A stretch of DNA of 64,000 nt, from NCBI GenBank assembly GCA_026004215.1, contig BPIR01000003.1:62001-126000 (forward strand), given 5' to 3'. Positions within the stretch are counted from its first letter, which is position 1. Every line of letters begins with the position of its first letter. This document shows positions 44,241 through 52,996 of the stretch, in pieces. The notes under the pieces were generated by a model. The model saw nothing but the letters and a program-made list of their open reading frames with translations. It did no database searches and was not told where the DNA came from. The DNA is from Candidatus Binatia bacterium. Lineage in GTDB: Bacteria; Desulfobacterota; Binatia; HRBIN30. The position numbers and the translations under genes were made by a program.

Positions 44241-45593
44241 ATGAGCAGGAGAGACCCTCGTAGAACCCTTGTTACGGGATTTTTGCATGCGGCCGTGTAC
44301 TTGTGGGTGGGCTTGGGGTTTTCGCTACCGAGCTTTGCGCAAGTCGCGTGCGAATCCGGAAGTCCGTGCGTGACCGGCGGTACCTGTCAGCCCGATGGGC
44401 GGTGTCAGGGGACGCTTGTGCCGGATGGGACTCCGTGTGACGATTTCAACCCATGCACGCAGAACGATGCATGTTTGTCCGGGGTGTGCGTGGGAACTGC
44501 CGCACCCAACGGAACGACCTGTGAGGATGTGCTCGGTGCCTGTACCTCCAACGACCGGTGTTTCAACGGGTTTTGTCTCGGAGACTTGGTATGTCCGCTA
44601 CCCGAGGATCGTTGCACGGTCACGTGTGATCCTTTCACGCGAACTTGCGGCACCTTCACAGTGCCGTGCAACGACCCGTGCAAAGTCGGCGGTGCCTGCA
44701 ATCCGGCAACAGGTGAGTGCACGTACGAGGGGAACGCACCGGATGGTACCCCGTGCGACGACGGCAACGAGTGTACGGAGCGGGACGTCTGCCAAAATGG
44801 CGAGTGCCGAGGGGTAGCCATTGCATCCGGCACTGCGACACCGAGCGCCACGCCGACGGCAACAGTTGAAGTTTCGCCGGTCACCGAAACCCCAACGCCG
44901 ACAGCTACGCCGACGAGCGCCGCTTCACCGCCTCTGACTCCCGAACCTTCACCCTCCTTGCCCCCAGAGCTCACGCCCACGGCCGCGCCGGAGGAGTCAC
45001 CCTCGCCCACAGTGACGCCGGGGGAATCGCCAACGGCGACAGCGACCACCGAGCAATCGCCGACACCGGAACAGAGCCCTACCGCGACTCCGGAGGAAAC
45101 TCCGGTGGGACAGGAATCTCCGACGACGACACCCACACCCGAGGAGTCGCCAACACCGGCGCCGGAGGAGTCTCCCACGGCCACTGTGACTCCCGAGGAG
45201 TCGCCGACGGCTACGGCGACGCCGGAGGAGTCGCCAACACCTACGCCGGAGGAATCTCCCACGTCCACTGTGACTCCCGAGGAGTCGCCGACGGCTACGG
45301 CGACGCCGGAGGAGTCGCCAACACCTACGCAGGAGGAATCTCCCACGGCCACTCTGACTCCGGAGGAGTCGCCGACACCGTCGCCCACTGCGCCACTGCC
45401 GGGCTGTGTGGGCGACTGCAATGGCGATGGCTCGGTGACCATAGATGAACTCATCCGCGGGGTGAACATCGCTCTGGAACGCCTGGATGTAGCGACGTGC
45501 GTGGCCATGGATGCCGATGGAGACGGGCGCGTTACGGTGGATGAGATCGTGATTGCCGTTGGCTTCGCGCTGGAAGGTTGCCCGCTGAGTTAG
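44241..45593 (+). CDS. Secreted Cys-rich stalk protein with dockerin-type end
   Basis: The start at 44241 follows GGGGAGGTG. The 450-residue product has a signal peptide (cleaved near SFAQ) and repeated Cys modules with patterns such as DGTPCDDFNPCTQNDACLSG. A Pro/Glu/Ser/Thr stalk of TPEESPT units comes next, then a dockerin-type domain at residues 389-450 with loops DCNGDGSVTIDE and DADGDGRVTVDE. The stalk carries an 84-bp tandem repeat. The Cys-module family is not named with confidence. Confidence 0.78.
   Translation: MSRRDPRRTLVTGFLHAAVYLWVGLGFSLPSFAQVACESGSPCVTGGTCQPDGRCQGTLVPDGTPCDDFNPCTQNDACLSGVCVGTAAPNGTTCEDVLGACTSNDRCFNGFCLGDLVCPLPEDRCTVTCDPFTRTCGTFTVPCNDPCKVGGACNPATGECTYEGNAPDGTPCDDGNECTERDVCQNGECRGVAIASGTATPSATPTATVEVSPVTETPTPTATPTSAASPPLTPEPSPSLPPELTPTAAPEESPSPTVTPGESPTATATTEQSPTPEQSPTATPEETPVGQESPTTTPTPEESPTPAPEESPTATVTPEESPTATATPEESPTPTPEESPTSTVTPEESPTATATPEESPTPTQEESPTATLTPEESPTPSPTAPLPGCVGDCNGDGSVTIDELIRGVNIALERLDVATCVAMDADGDGRVTVDEIVIAVGFALEGCPLS
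45171..45422 (+). repeat. 84-bp tandem repeat in stalk coding region
   Basis: Units begin at 45171, 45255 and 45339; the first two are nearly identical and the third diverges near its end. Each encodes 28 residues built from TPEESPT blocks. Such repeats can change copy number. Confidence 0.7.
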
Positions 45594-45961
45594 GACGCAA
45601 AGACCCGCAAGGGGGTGGTGCCCGCGGCCCGTGCTCGAACGGAAACTGCACTGTGCCGTTTGGGGACGGACCGCGGGCTGCTGATTGCTTTGGGCTCCGT
45701 GACGAGTCCGGCTGATTTTCGCGAAATCCGACTGGCGAGCGTGCCTGCCGTGTGCGGGTCGCGTGTGACTCCCCGATAGCGGCCCGTGCCGGAAGGTGCT
45801 CTCCAGCCGAAAACGCCGCGCTGCTCGATTCACGGGCTCCATCTACCTACCGCGTGGCGGGTACCGAGGCGGAGGCGATTTGGACGCGAGGCGACTTGAG
45901 AGCCGCTCGGCGGGGGTGTCCTCGCTCGCATCGCGCGCGGCAACTCGCTACACAGCGGCCC
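45594..45961. other. Intergenic region with structured element
   Basis: No gene is supported. It contains the inverted repeat at 45620-45678. The rest must carry the promoter of the KAS III pair. Confidence 0.4.
45620..45678 (+). terminator. Large imperfect hairpin downstream of stalk gene
   Basis: GCCCGCGGCCCGT (45620-45632) pairs with ACGGACCGCGGGC (45666-45678) except for one mismatch, enclosing an inner AACGG/CCGTT pair. It starts 27 bp after the stop codon. There is no T tract, so a terminator or an RNA structure are both possible. Confidence 0.4.
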
Positions 45962-46894
45962 ATGCATGCCAAAGTTTTGGGATGGGGCCACTGCCTGCCG
46001 CCGAGTGTGGAGCGTGCCGGCGTGTCGCGGCCGATCGCAGAAGAACCGATCGGGCCCTCCACGCTCGCTGCCCGGGCGGCGGCGGCGGTGTTTGACCGAA
46101 CAGGGCTCAAGAACGAGGATGTGGATTTCATTGTCTTTGCAACGATGACGCCTGATGTCTCCTTCCCGGGGGCAGCATGTTACCTGCAGGACCAGTTGGG
46201 ATGCGCCACGGTGCCCGCGTTGGACATCCGGGCGCAGTGCGCAGGATTCTTGTTCGCCCTGCAGATTGCCTGGAAATTCATTCAGTCTGGCCAATATCGT
46301 TGCACCCTGGTGGTCGGAGGCGAGGTTCACTCGTCGGCAGTGGACTACGAGTGGCAGCCGGAAGTGGCCCGCTTGTTCGGTGACGGGGCTGGCCTTGCGC
46401 TGCTCGGGGCGACCAATGCAAATTCGAGCATCGAAGCCGTCGTCACCCACGCCGATGGGCGCTGCCACCGCGCATTTTGGTGCGAGTACCCGGCTAGCCG
46501 ACAACATCCACGCCGGATCACGCGAGAAGACTTCGGTCTGGGAAGGCACCTCATGCAGATTGACCGAACTACGCTGGCCCGCTTTGGCCGCGAGACCTTG
46601 CCCGTGGTTGCGAAGGAGGCCCTGGAGCAGGCTGGCCGGAGAGTGGCCCAAGTGGATCGGTTTTTTATCAGCCACGTGTTTCCAGAGGTGGCCCGAGAGG
46701 CCGCGCGAACCCTCGGGGTGCCGGATGATGTGGTTACAGTCCCCTCCGAGACGCATGGCCACTTGGGTGCAGGGGCGTTGCCTGTAGCGGTGAGTGAGTG
46801 CTTGGAAGCGGGTATGGTGGAACCCGGTGCGACCGTGTGCTTGGCGGCTAGTGGAGCCGGCTTAGCCTGGGCCGGCGCCGTGTTGCGGCTGTGA
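45962..46894 (+). CDS. KAS III-like condensing enzyme with altered catalytic triad
   Basis: The 310-residue product aligns with FabH but lacks the N-terminal TSDEWIQQRTGI block. Active-site Cys93 is in QCAGFLFAL and His238 in ISHVF. The position of the usual Asn (GN in FabH) is His267 in THGHLGAG. It therefore has a Cys-His-His set, not Cys-His-Asn, and may use a different starter or serve a special lipid or polyketide step. The start at 45962 drops a poor in-frame extension from 45752. fabH follows at 46923. Confidence 0.8.
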   Translation: MHAKVLGWGHCLPPSVERAGVSRPIAEEPIGPSTLAARAAAAVFDRTGLKNEDVDFIVFATMTPDVSFPGAACYLQDQLGCATVPALDIRAQCAGFLFALQIAWKFIQSGQYRCTLVVGGEVHSSAVDYEWQPEVARLFGDGAGLALLGATNANSSIEAVVTHADGRCHRAFWCEYPASRQHPRRITREDFGLGRHLMQIDRTTLARFGRETLPVVAKEALEQAGRRVAQVDRFFISHVFPEVAREAARTLGVPDDVVTVPSETHGHLGAGALPVAVSECLEAGMVEPGATVCLAASGAGLAWAGAVLRL

Positions 46895-46922
46895 GCGAAA
46901 CGGGCTGGCCGAAAGAGGAGGA

Positions 46923-47930
46923 ATGGCGGTGCGGCGTTCGCATATTTTAGGAGTCGGCCATTACGTTCCCGAGCGAGTGGTGACCAACCGCGATCTCATG
47001 CGGCTGATGGACACTTCTGACGAGTGGATCCAACAGCGCACGGGAATCCGCGAGCGGCGCTACAGCGACGGGTGCACGGGAGCAGCAGACATGGGGGCCG
47101 TGGCTGCCCGGGAAGCGTTACAAAAGGCGGGGCTAACGTTGGAGCAAATCCAATGCATCGTATTTGCGACGTTGAGCCCCGACGTGGATATGCCGGGAAG
47201 CGCATTCTTGCTCCAAGACAAGCTCGGGATTCCCGGCATACCAGCTTTCGACGTGCGCAATCAGTGCAGTGGGTTTCTGTATGCGCTGGCGGTTGCGGAC
47301 CAGTTCGTGAAGACGGGAACGTACGATCACGTGTTGGTGGTAGGATCCGAAGTCCATTCCTCCGGACTGGATTTGAGCACGCGGGGGCGCGACGTGGCCG
47401 TGATCTTCGGCGATGGGGCAGGGGCCGTGGTTCTCGGGCCATCGCCCGATCCTCGGCGCGGCATTCTGTCGACTCACCTGCATGCGGAGGGAAAGTATGC
47501 GGAGAAGTTGTGGCTGGAAGCTCCCGGCAGTCGGCTGCGCCCGCGGCTCACGGAAGAAATGATTACCGGGCCGGACGCTCCCATCTTCCCTCGTATGGAA
47601 GGCCGGTATGTGTTTCGCCACGCGGTGACGCGCATGACCGAGGCCGTTCAGGAAGCCCTCGATGCGAACGGTCTCACGGTGGCAAGCCTCGACCTGTTGA
47701 TCCCTCACCAGGCAAACTTGAGGATCAACCAAATGGTCGCGATGGGTTTTGGCTTGGATGAAGAGAAAGTGGTGAACAACATTGACCGATTCGGGAACAC
47801 CACTGCGGCCTCGATTCCCCTGGCTTTATATGAAGCCCTGGCTACCGGCCGCCTGCGCGAGGGCATGCTCGTGTGTCTAGCAGCCTTTGGTGCCGGCTTT
47901 ACCTGGGGAAGCGCGCTGATTCGCTGGTGA
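46923..47930 (+). CDS. fabH: Beta-ketoacyl-ACP synthase III
   Basis: The 335-residue product has the complete KAS III set: TSDEWIQQRTGI, Cys115 in QCSGFLYAL, His262 in PHQANLRIN and Asn292 in GNTTAAS. It condenses acetyl-CoA with malonyl-ACP to begin fatty acid synthesis. AGGAGG lies directly before the ATG, so the in-frame GTG at 46929 may be the better start. It is 28 bp after its divergent paralog, and rimI follows 3 bp later. Confidence 0.9.
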   Translation: MAVRRSHILGVGHYVPERVVTNRDLMRLMDTSDEWIQQRTGIRERRYSDGCTGAADMGAVAAREALQKAGLTLEQIQCIVFATLSPDVDMPGSAFLLQDKLGIPGIPAFDVRNQCSGFLYALAVADQFVKTGTYDHVLVVGSEVHSSGLDLSTRGRDVAVIFGDGAGAVVLGPSPDPRRGILSTHLHAEGKYAEKLWLEAPGSRLRPRLTEEMITGPDAPIFPRMEGRYVFRHAVTRMTEAVQEALDANGLTVASLDLLIPHQANLRINQMVAMGFGLDEEKVVNNIDRFGNTTAASIPLALYEALATGRLREGMLVCLAAFGAGFTWGSALIRW

Positions 47931-47933
47931 TTC

Positions 47934-48428
47934 ATGATCGCCGAGAACACTCTGCTGCTCGAGCCCATGCGCGAGGAGGACCTCGAGGATGTGATCGAGA
48001 TCGAGCGGCAGTCGTTTGCCGAGCCCTGGTCCGTGGGTTTGTTCCGGCACGAGTTACGACTGCCATTTTCCCGGTGCGTTGTGGCGCGGCGCGAGGGCGT
48101 GATTGTGGGCTACGTGTGCTGGTGGTTGGTGGGCGACGAGGTGCATTTGTTGAACCTCGCAGTGCGGCGGGAGCATCGCCGTGCCGGCGTGGGACGCACC
48201 TTGCTCGGCGTCGTCCTCGATGCAGCCCGACAAGCAGGGGCGCGTCTGGTTACGCTCGAAGTGCATCACGACAATGATGCAGCGCAAGCGCTGTATGCGG
48301 CGCACGGATTCATCCAGACCGGGCTGCGTCGAAATTACTATGCCCCGGGTAAGCACGCGGTTATCATGACGCGCTATTTTCCACGAGCGGAGAAACAACC
48401 AACATCCCGCGCAGGGCGGCAAACTTGA
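47934..48428 (+). CDS. rimI: Ribosomal protein alanine N-acetyltransferase (RimI-like GNAT)
   Basis: The 164-residue GNAT protein has LEPMREEDLEDVIEIERQSF, LNLAVRREHRRAGVGRTLL (acetyl-CoA loop RRAGVG) and LEVHHDNDAAQALYAAHGF. These are the RimI/N-alpha-acetyltransferase features. Standard targets are the N-terminus of ribosomal S18 or other proteins. It lies 3 bp after fabH and 97 bp before argS. Confidence 0.83.
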   Translation: MIAENTLLLEPMREEDLEDVIEIERQSFAEPWSVGLFRHELRLPFSRCVVARREGVIVGYVCWWLVGDEVHLLNLAVRREHRRAGVGRTLLGVVLDAARQAGARLVTLEVHHDNDAAQALYAAHGFIQTGLRRNYYAPGKHAVIMTRYFPRAEKQPTSRAGRQT

Positions 48429-48525
48429 CTCCGGGGAACCTGCTGCGTATAGCCCGCGAAATCCTTTCGACCGAGATGCCTGAGCGGCCGAGAAACGCTC
48501 GGGTGGCCACCTCCGGGGGAACACA

Positions 48526-50172
48526 ATGAAGAAACCAGTTGGGTCCGTGCTCGAGCGTGCTTTGCAACGCGCCCGGCAGCAAGGTTTCTTGAAGTCGGAT
48601 GCGCCGGCCGTGGTGCTGGAAATCCCGAAAGACCCGAATCTCGGCGATCTTGCCACTCCCGTTGCCCTGAGCTTGGCGCGGGCCGAGCGGGCGGCCCCGC
48701 GAGTCGTTGCGGAACGAATTGTGCAGTGCATCGAGGATCCTGAAGGATTGTTTTCCGCGATTGAAGTCGCGGGCCCAGGATACATCAATTTTCGCTTGTC
48801 GCCCCGATTTTGGGCGCGTTGCCTGGCGGAAATCGAATTGCCCGAGTTTGGCCCGAGCCCTTTTGGTTCGGGAAAGCGCGTGCTTGTGGAGTTCGTTTCC
48901 GCAAACCCCACGGGTCCGCTGACGGTCGGACACGGCCGTAACGCAGTTCTCGGTGACGCGATCGCCCGACTCTTCGAGGCCACGAGCCACAAGGTGGTGC
49001 GCGAGTACTATTTCAACAACGCCGGAAGGCAGATGAAGTTGTTGGGCGAGTCGGTGAAGGCTCGGTACTGCGAGATACTGGGCGACCCGGTCGTGTTCCC
49101 GGAAGAGGGTTACCAGGGAGATTACATTCGTGAGATCGCGGCCAGTTTGGTGAAAGAGTTCGGGGACAAGCTGCGCAACGAGCCGGCCACGGGCGTGTTC
49201 AAGGAAGCGGCGGAAAAAGCCATTTTCGCGGACATCGAGCGTACGTTGGAGCGCCTGGGAATTCGCTTCGACTCCTACTTCAACGAGGACTCTTTGTACA
49301 AGGACGGCAGTATCGAGCAGACCTTGGCTGACTTGCGGCGGCTCGGCTTGGCGTTCGAGCGCGACGGTGCCGTGTGGCTCAAGGGCGATGCGGTCGGATT
49401 GGATCAGGACCGGGTGCTGGTCAAATCCACGGGCGAGCCGGCGTACCGACTGCCGGACATTGCGTATCACCGCCAGAAGTATGCCCGAGGATTCGACTTG
49501 CTCGTCAATGTGCTCGGTGCGGATCACATTGCCGAACACGAGGATGTGCGGGCAGCCTTGCGCGCGCTGGGTTACGATGTCGAGCGGCTGCGGGTGATCC
49601 TATATCAGTTCGTGACGCTGACGCGCGGGGGCGAGCAAGTGAAGATGTCCACCAGGCGGGCGGAGTACGTCACGCTCGACGAGCTCATTGACGAAGTCGG
49701 TGCGGATGCCGTTCGCTTTTTCTTTCTTACCCGCAAGGCAGATAGCCATTTGGAATTCGATCTCGACTTGGCCAAGAAACAGTCGGCGGACAACCCCGTG
49801 TTTTATGTTCAATATGCGCACGCGCGTGTTTGCAGCTTGATGAAGCAGGCGACCGCGGCGGGCGTGCAACGCCCCACGGCGGCTGAAGCTGCGTTGCACC
49901 TGTTGACCGAGCCGGAGGAAATCGGGGTGACGAAGCTGCTGTGCTCCTACCCGGATGTGGTGGAAGAGGCGGCGCGGTTCTGCGAGCCTCACCGGGTGGT
50001 GTTTTACTTGATCGAGTTGGCGGGAGAATTTCACCGCTTTTACAATCGCCATCGGGTGCTGACGGAAAATCCCCAGCAGTCTGGCGCGCGCCTGTATCTT
50101 GCATGGGCCGTTGGCCGTGTGGTGCGCAACGGGTTGGGTTTGCTCGGGGTGCGTGCGCCGGAAGAGATGTGA
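48526..50172 (+). CDS. argS: Arginyl-tRNA synthetase
   Basis: The 548-residue class I synthetase has the HIGH-like motif in NPTGPLTVGHGRNAVLGD, the KMSKS-like KMSTR and a C-terminal anticodon-binding helix bundle (YVQYAHARVCSLMKQA, FYLIELAGEFHRFYN). It charges tRNA-Arg. The SPOR protein starts 5 bp after its stop. Confidence 0.94.
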   Translation: MKKPVGSVLERALQRARQQGFLKSDAPAVVLEIPKDPNLGDLATPVALSLARAERAAPRVVAERIVQCIEDPEGLFSAIEVAGPGYINFRLSPRFWARCLAEIELPEFGPSPFGSGKRVLVEFVSANPTGPLTVGHGRNAVLGDAIARLFEATSHKVVREYYFNNAGRQMKLLGESVKARYCEILGDPVVFPEEGYQGDYIREIAASLVKEFGDKLRNEPATGVFKEAAEKAIFADIERTLERLGIRFDSYFNEDSLYKDGSIEQTLADLRRLGLAFERDGAVWLKGDAVGLDQDRVLVKSTGEPAYRLPDIAYHRQKYARGFDLLVNVLGADHIAEHEDVRAALRALGYDVERLRVILYQFVTLTRGGEQVKMSTRRAEYVTLDELIDEVGADAVRFFFLTRKADSHLEFDLDLAKKQSADNPVFYVQYAHARVCSLMKQATAAGVQRPTAAEAALHLLTEPEEIGVTKLLCSYPDVVEEAARFCEPHRVVFYLIELAGEFHRFYNRHRVLTENPQQSGARLYLAWAVGRVVRNGLGLLGVRAPEEM

Positions 50173-50177
50173 AGAGG

Positions 50178-50918
50178 ATGAAGGCGAAGCTTCGTGGCCG
50201 TTCACAATCCGGTCTGACTTACCCGCAGGTGTTCTTGATGGTCGTGATCTTTGCGGGTGCCTCTGCGGTGATTTTTCTCCTTGGAATGTGGGTCGGGCGG
50301 GACGCAGCGGAGCGACGGCTTCTGCAAGAGGAGCGCATTGTCCGCGCTCCCATCCCATGGGCCAGCCCGTCGCCGGCGCGGGAGGAGGAGCGTCCCGAAG
50401 AGGCGGTGGACCGAGCCTTCTACGAACGGCTACGCCGGAAGGCAGAGGAGCGTCTGGCCCAGGCCACTCCGGTGGCGGACTTGGCGTCGAGTGCGGCATC
50501 GCCGGTGCCGTCTCCACCCCCTGCGGTCGTCGCGGCGACTCCGACCACGGCGCAATGGTTGGCCACGTTGACCCCGCGGTTGGCGCGGCCGACCCAGCGG
50601 CCGACGAGTACAGCTCGTCCTCGCCCGACGCCTACGAGCGTGCCCCGCTCGCGGCCAGAGGATCGCGATGCGTGGGCGGATGCGGGGTGGACCGTGCAAG
50701 TGACAGCAACGACCGATGCCACCGAGGCGCGGGCGTTGGTGCAACGACTGCGCGCGCGGGGCTACGATGCGTACCTGGTGCAGGTTCCGAGTCGCGAAGG
50801 GGCAACATGGTACCGGGTTCGCGTCGGCCGGTTTTCTTCGCGGGCGGAAGCCCAGGAGTGGGAAGAGCGACTGAAAAGTCAGGCCGGGCTATCCGGCGCT
50901 TTTGTCGTGCCCCGATGA
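50178..50918 (+). CDS. Membrane-anchored SPOR-domain protein
   Basis: The 246-residue protein starts at ATG 50178 (GAAGAGG upstream). It has one membrane segment (VFLMVVIFAGASAVIFLLGMW), a Pro/Ala/Glu-rich linker and a C-terminal SPOR domain with WTVQVTATTDATEARALVQ and WYRVRVGRFSSRAEA. SPOR domains bind septal peptidoglycan stripped of stem peptides. Its stop overlaps trpE by ATGA. An argS-SPOR pairing is common in deltaproteobacterial-type genomes. Confidence 0.83.
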   Translation: MKAKLRGRSQSGLTYPQVFLMVVIFAGASAVIFLLGMWVGRDAAERRLLQEERIVRAPIPWASPSPAREEERPEEAVDRAFYERLRRKAEERLAQATPVADLASSAASPVPSPPPAVVAATPTTAQWLATLTPRLARPTQRPTSTARPRPTPTSVPRSRPEDRDAWADAGWTVQVTATTDATEARALVQRLRARGYDAYLVQVPSREGATWYRVRVGRFSSRAEAQEWEERLKSQAGLSGAFVVPR

Positions 50919-52411
50919 AGGACAGCGCGATGTTCGAGCCAAGTTACGCCGAGTTTTGTACGCTCGCGGGCAAGGGAACTGCCGTTGCGGTCACGCGGGA
51001 GATTTTGGCCGACCTGGAAACACCGGTATCGGCATTTCTCAAGCTCGACGATGGCGGGGATGCGTTTTTGTTCGAAAGTGTGGAGGGCGCCGAGAAGTGG
51101 GGCCGTTACAGTTTTCTCGGTATTCGCCCTGCGGGTGTGCTGAGCGCGAAAGAGGGACGCGTCACGCTGCAGTTGCGGGGCCAAGAGCGACGGGTAGTCG
51201 AGAGCAGGAACCCGCTGCAGGAAGCGCGGCGCGTGCTCCAGGAGTTTCACGTTGTTTCCGCAAAACCCTTGCCGCGCTTTGACGGCGGCTGGGTTGGCTA
51301 TCTCGGCTACGACCTCGTGCGGCATTTCGAGCGTCTCCCCCATCCGCCGCTAGACGACTTGTTGCTCCCCGACGTGTACCTCATGCTCGTGGATACGTTC
51401 TTAGTGTTCGACAACTTGCGCCACACGGTGACGGCCGTGACCTATGCTCCAACCACGGGTATCAGCCTGGAAGCTAGCTACACGCAAGCCTGCCAGAGAC
51501 TACACGATGTGGTGGAGCGATTGAATCGCCCGCTGCGGGCTGCGTTGGAGTTGCGTGCCGTTCCGGAGGAACGGCCAGTTCAGGCGAACATGTCGCGCGA
51601 CCGGTACGAGGCGATGGTCCGCAAAGCGAAGGAGTACATTGGTGCGGGCGATATCATCCAGGTGGTGCTCGCCCAACGGTTCGAGGGCGAGCTGCGCGCA
51701 GAACCGTTTCAGGTCTACCGTTGCTTGCGTAAAGCCAACCCTGCTCCCTACATGTTCTTCTTGCGAGCCGGCGAAGCCACTCTGGTCGGCTCGTCTCCGG
51801 AAGTCATGGTGCGGCTGGAGGGGCGGGAAGTGACGGTGCGCCCGATTGCCGGAACCCGGCCCCGGGGAAAGGATGAGGTTTCCGACCGTGCGCTCGAGGC
51901 CGAATTGCGGCAGGACGCCAAAGAGATTGCCGAGCACATCATGCTGGTGGATCTGGGGCGCAACGACGTGGGGCGCGTTGCGGAAATTGGTTCCGTACAA
52001 GTCACGGAATGCATGGTGGTGGAGCGTTACTCCCACGTCATGCACTTGGTCTCGAACGTGCGGGGCACATTGCGTGCGGGGCTAGACGCGTTCGATGCTT
52101 TGGCCGCAACCTTTCCGGCGGGGACGCTGACCGGTGCTCCGAAGATTCGAGCCATGGAGATCATCGACGAGCTCGAACCCACCCGGCGAGGCGTGTACGG
52201 CGGTGCGGTGGGATATTTTGGCTATTCGGGGAACATGGATACCTGCATCACCATCCGCACGATCTTGGTCAAGAACGGACGCTTTTACGTTCAAGCCGGA
52301 GCAGGCATCGTGGCCGACTCCGTTCCGGAGCAAGAGTACTTCGAGTGTGTCAACAAGGCCCGGGGAGCACTGCAAGCGGTTCGGCTAGCAGAGAGTTTGA
52401 GGCCCGACTAA
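50915..52411 (+). CDS. trpE: Anthranilate synthase component I
   Basis: The 498-residue product has the chorismate-binding signature blocks SRDRYEAMVRKAKEYIGAGD, PYMFFLR, PIAGTRPRGKD, LVDLGRNDVGRV and FPAGTLTGAPKIRAMEII. Together with TrpG it makes anthranilate from chorismate and glutamine. The ATG at 50915 overlaps the SPOR stop; ATG 50930 is a second candidate. It opens the trp gene set. Confidence 0.95.
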   Translation: MKDSAMFEPSYAEFCTLAGKGTAVAVTREILADLETPVSAFLKLDDGGDAFLFESVEGAEKWGRYSFLGIRPAGVLSAKEGRVTLQLRGQERRVVESRNPLQEARRVLQEFHVVSAKPLPRFDGGWVGYLGYDLVRHFERLPHPPLDDLLLPDVYLMLVDTFLVFDNLRHTVTAVTYAPTTGISLEASYTQACQRLHDVVERLNRPLRAALELRAVPEERPVQANMSRDRYEAMVRKAKEYIGAGDIIQVVLAQRFEGELRAEPFQVYRCLRKANPAPYMFFLRAGEATLVGSSPEVMVRLEGREVTVRPIAGTRPRGKDEVSDRALEAELRQDAKEIAEHIMLVDLGRNDVGRVAEIGSVQVTECMVVERYSHVMHLVSNVRGTLRAGLDAFDALAATFPAGTLTGAPKIRAMEIIDELEPTRRGVYGGAVGYFGYSGNMDTCITIRTILVKNGRFYVQAGAGIVADSVPEQEYFECVNKARGALQAVRLAESLRPD

Positions 52412-52426
52412 GCTGCCGTTGTCGCT

Positions 52427-52996
52427 ATGTTGCTCATGATCGATAACTACGACTCGTTTACCTACAACCTCGTCCAGTACTTCGGTGAACTTGGCGCGGA
52501 AGTTCGGGTGGTCCGCAACGATGCTATCTCGGTGGAGGACATTGCCGAGCTGAATCCAGATCAAATTGTCATCTCTCCCGGTCCTTGCACGCCCAACGAG
52601 GCGGGAGTGTCGGTAGAGGTGATCCGCCACTTTGCGGGCAAGGTGCCGCTTCTCGGGGTGTGCTTGGGACACCAAAGCATTGCGGCGGCGTTCGGCGGGC
52701 GAGTGGTGCGCGCCGCGCGCCTGATGCACGGCAAAACATCTGACATTTTTCACGACGGGAAAACGATCTTTCGTGGACTTCCCAATCCGTTTCCCGCCAC
52801 CCGTTACCATTCCTTGTTGGTCGAGCCGGAAACCTTGCCGCCCATTTTGGAAGTCACCGCATGGACAGCGGAGAACGAAATCATGGGGCTCCGCCATCGC
52901 GACTACGTGGTCGAAGGCGTGCAGTTTCACCCCGAGTCCATTTTGACGCCTGCAGGGAAGCAACTGCTGCAAAACTTTCTTGCCCTGGCTGTTTGA
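52427..52996 (+). CDS. trpG: Anthranilate/aminodeoxychorismate synthase glutamine amidotransferase
   Basis: The 189-residue class I amidotransferase has the nucleophile in GVCLGHQ, the HPES triad segment and the start [19 protein letters not shown]. It supplies ammonia to TrpE. It may also serve PabB in folate synthesis, since no second copy is in the window. It ends at 52996, and trpD starts at the next base. Confidence 0.94.
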   Translation: MLLMIDNYDSFTYNLVQYFGELGAEVRVVRNDAISVEDIAELNPDQIVISPGPCTPNEAGVSVEVIRHFAGKVPLLGVCLGHQSIAAAFGGRVVRAARLMHGKTSDIFHDGKTIFRGLPNPFPATRYHSLLVEPETLPPILEVTAWTAENEIMGLRHRDYVVEGVQFHPESILTPAGKQLLQNFLALAV

